A stretch of 14,493 nt of DNA from Thalassiosira profunda (taxonomy: Eukaryota > Bacillariophyta > Thalassiosirophyceae > Thalassiosirales > Thalassiosiraceae). The notes beneath the pieces were generated by a model. It was not told the origin of the DNA and ran no database searches. It saw nothing but the letters and a program-made list of their open reading frames with translations. Location of the stretch: assembly GCA_036939355.1 (NCBI GenBank), contig JALLAP010000955.1, positions 1-14,493 on the forward strand, read 5' to 3'. Made by a program: the position numbers and the translations under genes. Each line of letters begins with the position of its first letter. Position 1 is the first letter of the stretch. Positions 7,198-14,493 of this stretch are shown here, in pieces.

Positions 7198-10100
7198 ATG
7201 CCTCCCTCCAACAACACCGGCGGCGCCGGCCATTCCGCCCCCGCCCTCCGCGACGGCGACATGGACCAAGAGTCGGACTCGGAATCCTCCGCCGAAATAA
7301 TATGGGAGGACAAATCGGCCAACCTCGTCGACCTGCGCCACCTCCTCGTCTCCACCAACGACGGGGAGGATGGCGAGGGTGGCGATGAGGGAAGGCGGGG
7401 GAAGCTGCCCATGGCCATGACGCAGCAGATCGAGGAGCTGAGCTTCGCGAGCGACGAGAGCGACGACGACGAGCATGGAATGAATGAGGAGGCGGAGGCG
7501 GCCGACAAGGATGCGATGGGCGGTGCATGCGCCAAAAATAGCAACGGCACCAGCAACAGTGGCAACGGCAACGGCAAATCCACACACAACAATGCCCCCT
7601 CTGCAGCCGCCAACAGCAACGGCAAATCCGCCTTCGACGCACTCACGCCCCCCACCACATCCTCAAGTCAATCCCACACGCGCAAGAAGCGGGGGCAGCT
7701 CCTGCGCTCGGGCGAAGTTCCCGCGACCATCTCCAAGCTCAAGCGCCGCCGGCGCGGTAGTAGCGGGCGGAAGCGCCGGATCAGTGGGGAGGGGATGGCT
7801 GCTACGGGGGAGTCAACCGGTGGTGGTGGTGGGGGTGGGGGAGGGGCTGAAAAGAAAAATATTGAAGGCGGCAAGCTGCCGCCGACCCACGCCTCCACCC
7901 AATCCCAGGCCGAGGACATAAACGGGGAGCTCCACCGTCCCACCGGGGGAGGGGGAAGTTCTCCCGCGATCCGGCGGAAATTGTCCTTGGGGGGAGGAGA
8001 GCGTCACAATGCCTCGCAACAGTCGCGGCAGGGAGGGGAACGGGGGAGGGAGCGGGGGCGCATCCAACTGCCCCCGTTGCGGCGACGGGGAATACTCGAG
8101 AAGGAGAACGAGGGCAACCGCCCCCTCTCCAACGGAGGAGGGGGGAAGACGGAGGGGGGCGCATCGGTGGACGGGAGGGATTTGTTCCGGGAGATCGAAT
8201 TGGGGCTGGACGCCGCCGCCGGGAAAGCAGGTGACAACCGCGATGCGCCAAATTCCGGAGGGGAGGGCGCCGGGATTGGATCCGGCGCCCAACCACCAAC
8301 GTCCGTGGCGCCCGCGATCGATTCTGCCGTGGGACGTGGCAGCGAGGGGAGGAGTGGATCCTTCCCCGCTGCCATGACGCAGACGGCGTCGTCCGTTGCG
8401 ATGCAACTGTCAAGGCCTGCGCCATCGGGCAACGCCAGGTCAGCACACAACCAACAACCCGGACAGCCATGCGACAATCTCGTTTCCGGCCAGCAGCCGA
8501 CGCATCCCACCCACGCCGCCACCGCGGCCACAACCAACGAGGACGAGTACAATTTTGACGACGACGAATGGAACGACGCCGACCTGGCGGCCATCGACCT
8601 CCGCGTGGCCCGGACGCAATCCCAGCGCGGCCCGACGGCGGCGCGGTCCTCGCTGGAGTCGTCCGCCTCGCTCGGGCACTCGCCGCACTGTCCACCGGCG
8701 AGGCGGCCGTCCAACCGGCTAGGCTCCCCGCGCCGCTCGGCCCCGCTGCCCGCGGCCGCGGCACTGCCCCATATGTCCGCCGCGCTGCCCGCGGCGTCGA
8801 ACTCTCCCTCGCTTCAACGATCGGCCTCCCTCCCCGCGCCCCCTGCCGCCGATAACGGCCAAACGGGCCCCGCCGACATCCAGGGCGGCGAGCGAGGCGA
8901 GTTCGACGACGACGACGCCGAGGGGTGGGACCTCGCCGCGATCGATCGGAGCGTGGCCCTGACGCAGCGGTCGCGCGCGGTGATCCCGCCGGCAGGGCCG
9001 TCGGCGGCCGCGGCGTCCCGCGACCACGATGCCGTGTCGAGGGGCGGCGCGGCCGCCGACGGCCCCGCGAGCGGCGCGGCGGGCCGGGGGGAATTTTCGG
9101 ACGACGACGACGAGTTCGCCGCGGTGGACTTGTCGGCGCTGGACAGCGAAATCGTCCGGCAGCGGCGGTCGATGGCGCAGCAACAAAGCGGCGGTGGCTG
9201 TGGACATCCGGTGCCGCCGCCGCCCAACGCGCCCATTTGCAATCGCCGGCATGAGTCGGCCGCCGCATGCGCGCAAGCACAGCAGCCGAACCAGCCGCAC
9301 CAGCCGCCGACGTTCCTCGCGTTCACCCGCTACGTCGTCCGAAGCGTCCGCGACGACGCCAACACGTACACCAAAACGGTCGGCGTGTCGCTGTGGCGGC
9401 CGGACGGCCACGAGGAGAAGCAAACGCGCGGGGGGAAGCACGGCGAGATGGATCGCCTCCGGAGGCTGTGCGGCGCCCTCGACGGTTCCCTCGACGGCGC
9501 CCACGGCCAAAGCAATGACACCGCCGACGCCTCCCACGACTCGTCAAACGGCGCGGCAGTCGACGGATGGCTGCACCTGCGGGGGGAGTGGTACCACACC
9601 GACTGCCGCCCCGGCGACGTCGTCCACCTCTGCAGCCTCTCCGGCCGCTGCAGGACCGACCCTCCCGCACTGCCCGTCGTCCTCCACTCGGCCCCGCCCC
9701 CGGGGAGCGATCCGAACGACGACCTCGTATTAGTGATTCACCCCGACGAGCTCATTTCGCCGACATTGGTGAGCGAGGCCGTCAAATGCGCGCGATTGGC
9801 GGTGTTGCAATCCCGCCTCGGATCGACCGGCCTTTCTGCTCCAGCGGCCGTCGTGGGGACGTTGCGCCACGCCCTCTTCGAACGGTGTTTGAGGGAGCGG
9901 GACGCGAGCCACCCCAGCGGGGCGCGGTTTGCGAGGGAGATATTACGGGAGCACGCCGCGGCTTTGGCGGGGTGCGGCCTCGTCGATCGGGCCGAGGCAT
10001 TTGCGGCGGTGGTCAAGGTGGTGCCGCAGATCCAAAAGTTTCTGCAGAAATACACAAGTTGGGACGCGGCGAAGCCCAAGGCGCAGCGGCGCCCGGCGTC

Positions 10101-13100
10101 AAGTGGGAGCGGCGGCGCCCCGACGGCCCCGCTGGAGGGGGTGTTCCCATCGGGCAACACGACGCTCTCGCTGCGGGGCGTGTATTCGACCGAGGAGTGG
10201 GCGCACGTCCCCGAGCTGGGATTGAAGGGGAGCGTCGACGCGACCATCGTGGCGCGCACGCGCGATGCCCGCGGCGTGCGGGACGCGCTGATGCCGGTCG
10301 AGCTCAAGACCGGCCACAATCAAAATCCGCAGCACGGCCACCTCGCCCAGTTGAGCACGTATACGGTCATGCTGCGCGCCCGCCACGGCTCCGCGCGGCC
10401 CGGCGCGGTCGACCGTGGCGACGCCTCGTCGGCGGAGGGGGCGGAACGGGGGGCCGCGAGCAGCGGCGTGCTGCTGTACCTCAACCACGAAAATTGCGTC
10501 GCCAAACACGTCCGGCCCTCCATGAGCGATATCAAAACGCTCGTCGGGCAGCGGAACGCGGTCGTCTGCGAGGTGCGGCGGGCGGAGCGGCCCCGCGGCA
10601 TTAGTATTGAATACGAAGCCGACGGCGCCGGACGGGCGAACGGAACGGAGGGCCGCGCGGGCAAGCTGGTCGTGCGCGAGGCCCCGCCGAGCGCGCTGCC
10701 GGGCATAAATCCCGACGCGGGCGCGTGCGAGCGATGCTACAAGAATCGAGAGTGCATGATGTACGCGGCCGCGGACGGGACACTCTCCAACGCCAATGCT
10801 GCGGCCGGCCACCGTCACGGGAAGCTGCTCCATCACTTCACCGGCCACCTGACGGGACCCGACCTGAATTACTTTCGCAAGTGGGACCGGCTCATCGACC
10901 TCGAACGGCACGCCGGCGCGCGGGACGCCGCGTCGAAATCGTGGCTGTTTGAGTCGGGCGCGAAGGAGGCCCGGGACGGCGGGTGCATTTCCTCCCTGGT
11001 ATTGGACGCGGCGGCCCTGACGTCTGCATCGGAAGGCGAGACGACCGCGGAGGAATCCGACAAAGATATCGCCGTTCGTTTTATGAGATCGAGCGATGCC
11101 CCCCGCCGCACGCCCCTGACGAACCTGAGCTTCGAGGTGGGAAGCTGGGCGACGATAAGCGAGGACGGCGCCTCGTTCGTCCGACGAACGCCAAAAAAAG
11201 AAGGCGCGCGGGGGACGGTGGTCCGGCACCGAATGCACATTCTGCGCGGGGTCGTCGCGGCCATTGGCGAAGACAGCATTGGCGTCACCGTCCAGGCGAA
11301 GGATGTGGGCCGGCTGCGGAGCGGCGGCGGCGGATCCGCTGCCACGTTCCGTTTGGACAAGGACGAGTATGGAGGAACGTGCGGGCTGTTGCTGCAAAAT
11401 CTTGTGAACTTCTTCACCCTGGTGAGTTGTCTCTTGCCGGACGCCTTTGTTCTCGGAACACACCAAGTCTAACGTTTCACGTCGCTCTCTTCTCAGGACA
11501 TACCGAGCTTTTCGGCGGAATCATTTGGGACCCCCGCAGCAAAGACGAAGTCGCTGACGGAAAATACGGACTACTCTGCTCGTCGACGACGGATGAACAG
11601 CTCCATAATCTCGCTCGATCCGCCGCCACGCTTTCTCGATATGTCAGAGGCATCGCTATTTGCCATCGATGCATGCGGCGTGGACGTGCTGGGATGCGAT
11701 GCTGCCAGCCTGAAGCGAGACTTTGCCAGGCTCAACTCCGACCAGAAGGGGGCCGTTCTTAAGGTGCTCTCGGCCGAGGACTTTGCGCTGGTCCAGGGTC
11801 TGCCCGGGACGGGAAAGACGGCCACGATCGCCTACGTGACGCGGCTGCTCGTCTCCCGGGGGAAGCGGGTCCTCCTCACCAGCTACACGCACTCGGCGGT
11901 GGACAACTTGCTCTGCAAGCTGATGGACAGCGGGATGGTCGCATCGTCGGCATCGAACGAGAATGCATCGAGCCCCATGATTCGCATCGGGCGGGAGTCG
12001 GCGTGCTCTGCGAAAGTCCAAACGCTCCTCGCTCAGAACGTTGCCGTCGAAGCCGAAAGGAACGCCGCCGACGGCTCATCGTCGTCCTCGATTGATCAAC
12101 CGAGCGTGGACTATTTGCACAAGGTCATCACCGAGGCGAAGGTTGTTGGAGTCAGCGCCTTGACGGCTCCCCGCAGCCCGCTGTTGGCGGGGCAGCACTT
12201 CGATGTCGTAATCGTGGACGAGGCCGGCCAAATCAGCCAGCCGGCCATCTTGGGCGCGATCATGGCCGCAGACTCGTTCGTCCTCGTTGGAGACCACATG
12301 CAGCTGCCTCCTCTGGTCGTGTCGGAAGTGGCGGAGCAAGCCGGTACGTCAATCAGTGTCTCTGAATTGCTTTCTGGAAAGAGGGCTCTCTCGAATCTCA
12401 CGCGCCGTATCTCTTCCTACTCCATCAGGATATGGCATCTCCATGCTTATGCATTTGGCCGAGGGATTTCCGGATGCGGTTGCAAAGCTGACGATGCAAT
12501 ATCGCATGAACGAATCGATTTGTCATCTGTCGAACATGATTGCGTACAAGGGGCTGTTGAAGTGCGGCAACGACGAGGTCCGGCACCAAAAGCTGGAGAT
12601 CGATTCAAAGCTTTTCGGAAGGATTGGCAATGCCGATCGGCCGTGGATCGAACGAGCCATCAACCCTGATCAGCCGGTCGTGTTTCTGGATACGGACGGC
12701 AGAGGAATGTTGGAGGCCGATGGAAATAGGACGGGCGCCGGAGGGCCGACGAATGATGCCGAAGTGTCTCTTGTCGAGAAGCTCGCAGCCTCGCTGTCAA
12801 TTTGCGGCGTCAAGAGCTCGTCCGTTGGCGTGATTACTCCGTTCCGATCTCAGCTCCGGATGCTGAACGAGAATCTGGTGCTGCGAGAATCCAAACGCGA
12901 AGGGCTCGAAATGTGCACCATCGATAGGTTTCAGGGGCGAGATAAATCGGTGACGATCATTTCCCTCGTCCGGAGCAACAAAGAAGGCAAGGCGGGCTTG
13001 CTGCTGCAGGACTTTCGCCGGCTCAACGTGGCCTTTTCCCGCGCCAAAAAGAAGATGATCATCGTCGGATCCTATTCGACGCTGCACCAGGGGAGCCAAG

Positions 13101-13165
13101 TGCTACGGCCCGTGCTGGATTCGATGAGGCAACGCGGGTGGGTGCAGACGCTTCCGGCGAAGTAG
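7198..13165 (+). CDS. DNA2: DNA2 replication/repair nuclease-helicase
   Basis: Three exons (7198-11421, 11497-12343, 12429-13165) give 1935 residues; the start has the context GGCCGCCATG. Residues 1 to about 700 are low-complexity: acidic patches, a poly-Gly run, basic NLS-like clusters (about 162-196) and the acidic repeats listed separately. The conserved part starts near 705 (FLAFTRYVV). The iron-sulphur nuclease domain has Cys864 (VKCARLAVL), the GT-x2-H motif with His891, Asp1014 (GLKGSVDATI), Glu1035/Lys1037 (PVELKTG) and Cys1177, Cys1180, Cys1186 (CERCYKNREC), so it appears catalytically complete. The SF1 helicase part has Walker A GLPGTGKT (1509-1516), TSYTHSAVDN, IVDEAGQ (1647-1653), VGDHMQLPP, QYRM (1714-1717), TIDRFQGRDKS (from 1854) and RLNVAFSRAK (from 1888). 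DNA2 cleaves long 5' flaps during Okazaki processing, resects DNA ends with a RecQ helicase, and acts with RPA in the nucleus. Human DNA2 has about 1060 residues, so the extra length is almost all N-terminal. Confidence 0.96.
8542..8619 (+). repeat. DNA2 acidic/amphipathic repeat 1
   Basis: Codes for DNA2 residues 449-474. The core is FDDDEWNDADLAAID (F453 to D467), ending with TQ at 473-474. It aligns without gaps to repeat 2 from the Phe to the final Gln. Confidence 0.8.
8896..8967 (+). repeat. DNA2 acidic/amphipathic repeat 2
   Basis: Codes for residues 567-590. The core is FDDDDAEGWDLAAID (F569 to D583), ending with TQ at 589-590. Spacing from Phe to Ile (13) and from Phe to Gln (21) is the same as in repeat 1. 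Confidence 0.8.
9088..9162 (+). repeat. DNA2 acidic/amphipathic repeat 3
   Basis: Codes for residues 631-655. The core is FSDDDDEFAAVDLSALD (F633 to D649). It is diverged, with two extra residues before the Leu-Asp pair, and ends in RQ rather than TQ. Confidence 0.7.
11422..11496 (+). other. DNA2 intron 1 (75 nt)
   Basis: The donor is GTGAGT, with a pyrimidine-rich end and TTCTCAG acceptor. Phase 0; it joins LVNFFTL to DIPSFSAESFG. Reading through would reach a stop at 11470-11472. Confidence 0.9.
12344..12428 (+). other. DNA2 intron 2 (85 nt)
   Basis: The donor is GTACGT and the acceptor CCATCAG. It lies in phase 1 of a Gly codon. Splicing joins VVSEVAEQA to GYGISMLMHLAEGFP and restores the segment between helicase motif III and QYRM; without it the reading frame is wrong. 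Confidence 0.92.
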
Positions 13166-13588
13166 AATCTCGTACTGGAGGGATCTTTGCGACAACGCGT
13201 GTTTGAATGCAGGGTTGAGATCCTACCTATTAAGTGCTTAGTGCCAAAGAATACTGCCACAAGTTTAGACCGGCGAGCTCAGCCCCTCCCCTCCTCAGCT
13301 GCTTCCCAGCTCTTCTTTGCTGATGACGCAAGACATCTTCTTTGCTCAGGCAATCGTTCTTCTGAGTTTCTGGCCGCCTGAGACTTGGACGACATCAATA
13401 CCGGATGTGGATGTCAGAATAGGAATTCAGTATGCTTTCAGACGACTCGTTGAGTCGGGCTTCGATCGAGTTCTTCCTTGGTTTCTGGCCTCCCCACCTA
13501 CCTACCCGCCTCCTCCGCCGTGCGCCGGCGGCGCGGCTGATGTGGCCGAGAAGCCGAGCCGTGGACCTATCCAGAGGACCTGAGCAAG
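13166..13588. other. Intergenic: DNA2 3' flank and kinase promoter region
   Basis: Some 420 bp with no supported gene. It has a perfect short inverted repeat CGACTC-GTT-GAGTCG (13443-13457) and a TGATGACGCAAG motif (near 13320) that loosely resembles a bZIP half-site. Neither is enough to name a regulator. Confidence 0.4.
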
Positions 13589-13735
13589 ATGAGCACGTAC
13601 GAGCACGAATCGGCGGGCCGGGCGGCTGCCATGCATTATTTGCTACGATTGCAGGCGTTCCAAGCAGCGCTGCTGCTCTCACTTTTCACAGACGTGCACC
13701 GACATCATCGACCACGCAGCGCTAAAGCACGATGA
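13589..13735 (+). promoter_or_regulatory. 48-codon upstream ORF overlapping the kinase start (ATGA)
   Basis: ATG at 13589 (context CAAGATGA) opens 48 codons, starting MSTYEHESAGRAAAMHY and ending in TGA at 13733-13735. The stop shares bases with the kinase ATG at 13732. Such an overlap could permit termination-reinitiation or repress kinase translation. It may also be an exon of an unrecognised upstream gene structure: TTTTCACAG at 13684-13692 resembles an acceptor. Translation is not shown by sequence alone. Confidence 0.4.
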
Positions 13736-14493
13736 CAGCCCACACCCATCAGGAGGACTTGCAATCGATCGCCCCGACGCCGGCATTCGACGAGGTATTT
13801 GCAACTGACGACGCATCGCCGACGATGGACAAGCACGCCGGCAAGCACGCGACACGCCTCGTCTCTGTCCCCTACGACGAGCCCGCTCCTCGCCGCGCCG
13901 CCACGATGGAGACGGCGCCCCTCTCGCCCTGCGCCACCGCGGAAACGTCCGCATCGGCGGCGCCCAACTCCATCACCGGCCAGTTCTGCAACATTGAGAG
14001 CCGGTATCACGTCGATCCGCGCGTTCTTGGGACGGGCCACCACGGATCGGTGCGGGTCTGCGTCGATCGCTTCACGGGCGAGAAGTACGCAGTCAAAAGC
14101 GTGCGAAAGACCGATCCACACGTCAAGCCCGGGCAGCTCGCGCGGGAGATCACGCTGCTGCGGCAGGTGAACCACCGGAACATCATTGAACTCGTCGACG
14201 TGTACGAGGACGCACATTACGTGCACATCATCACCGGGCTGTGCGCCGGCGGCGAGCTCTTCGACAGAATTGCCGAGCGGTCGGCCCACGCCGAGGTGGG
14301 CACGCCGTGCTTCTCGGAGGAAGAGGCGGCCAAGATCTTGCACCAGATCCTCGTGGCCATCTCGTACCTTCACGGGCAAAAGCTGGTCCACCGCGATGTC
14401 AAACCCGAGAACTTACTGTTCGAGACGAAGGAGGAAGGTTCGCCGATCCGGCTCTGCGACTTTGGCCTCTCGCGAATCCACGACGAGGCCACC
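13732..14493 (+). CDS. CAMK-type Ser/Thr protein kinase, N-terminal 254 residues, partial at window edge
   Basis: ATG at 13732 is the first possible start, because an in-frame TAA lies at 13723-13725. The frame is open to the window end. Residues 1 to about 90 are a low-complexity Ala/Ser/Thr/Pro tail. The kinase fold follows with every N-lobe and early C-lobe landmark: Gly-rich loop GTGHHGSV (100-107), catalytic Lys122 (YAVKSV), helix-C Glu139 (REITLL), HRDVKPEN (Asp222) and DFGLS (Asp243). GGELFDRI and the RDVKPENLLFE block place it in the calcium/calmodulin-dependent (CAMK/CDPK) group. It should be active. Whether EF-hands (CDPK) or a calmodulin-binding tail (CaMK) follow cannot be told, since the C-terminus is off the right edge. 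A short insertion (AHAEVGTPC) lies before the FSEEEAAK helix. Confidence 0.92.
   Translation, partial: MTAHTHQEDLQSIAPTPAFDEVFATDDASPTMDKHAGKHATRLVSVPYDEPAPRRAATMETAPLSPCATAETSASAAPNSITGQFCNIESRYHVDPRVLGTGHHGSVRVCVDRFTGEKYAVKSVRKTDPHVKPGQLAREITLLRQVNHRNIIELVDVYEDAHYVHIITGLCAGGELFDRIAERSAHAEVGTPCFSEEEAAKILHQILVAISYLHGQKLVHRDVKPENLLFETKEEGSPIRLCDFGLSRIHDEAT

Noticed and set aside
7802..9280. A 492-codon minus-strand frame and overlapping reverse frames under DNA2
   Set aside because: Arg/Pro-rich shadow of the low-complexity DNA2 tail; no domain seen.
10099..11466. A 455-codon minus-strand frame
   Set aside because: Lies opposite the conserved DNA2 nuclease domain, which has the correct Cys and catalytic residues on the plus strand.
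13705..14391. A 228-codon minus-strand frame at the right end
   Set aside because: Opposite a clear protein kinase; no motif of its own.
1..14493. tRNA, rRNA, CRISPR or bacterial operon structures
   Set aside because: No B-box/T-loop pattern, no rRNA core sequence and no spaced repeat array was found; introns and the gene set show eukaryotic nuclear DNA.

Overview
This is a GC-rich eukaryotic nuclear window. It has short GT-AG introns (75-130 nt), long low-complexity insertions in the proteins, and genes packed on both strands. The best guess is an alga with secondary plastids, most likely a photosynthetic stramenopile and possibly a centric diatom. The basis is a plastid-type protein that begins with an ER signal peptide followed by an ASAFAP-like site, a retrotransposon gag of the type common in diatoms and other stramenopiles, and a flagellar gene (ZMYND10). 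The taxonomic call is inference.

Layout from left to right: (1) 1-1533, minus strand, the N-terminal 511 residues of ZMYND10, a cytoplasmic assembly factor for axonemal dynein arms; the C-terminal MYND finger lies beyond the left edge. (2) 1534-1872, a divergent promoter interval with four tandem copies of a 9-bp CACTTTTTC unit. (3) 1873-2052, plus strand, a 59-codon ORF holding a recognisable SAP (DNA/RNA-binding) motif. (4) 2022-3526, a degraded Copia-like retroelement: a long open gag frame with no start codon of its own at its 5' end, then a scrap resembling Copia reverse transcriptase. A 15-bp direct repeat (2059-2073 and 3963-3977) brackets this block. (5) 3527-4534, about 1 kb of low-information sequence with one ambiguous base (3780). 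(6) 4535-4985, plus strand, bS16, probably mitochondrial, with one intron. (7) 5146-6992, minus strand, a 588-residue plastid-targeted membrane metalloprotease related to the peptidase (M41) half of FtsH but lacking the AAA ATPase, with one intron. (8) 7198-13165, plus strand, DNA2, the replication/repair nuclease-helicase, in three exons (1935 residues). (9) 13732-14493, plus strand, the first 254 residues of a CAMK-type protein kinase, preceded by a 48-codon upstream ORF whose stop overlaps the kinase start codon.

The genes do not form a pathway; this is ordinary compact housekeeping sequence interrupted by one retroelement scar. ZMYND10/SAP and M41-like/DNA2 are head-to-head pairs with short shared promoter regions, while bS16 and the M41-like gene converge with 160 bp between stops. 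The most interesting points are the three-fold acidic/amphipathic repeat in the DNA2 N-terminal tail (a possible multivalent RPA-binding array), the SAP-ORF/gag junction bracketed by a 15-bp direct repeat, and the overlapping uORF in front of the kinase. I found no clearly new multi-gene system, and no CRISPR, tRNA or rRNA.
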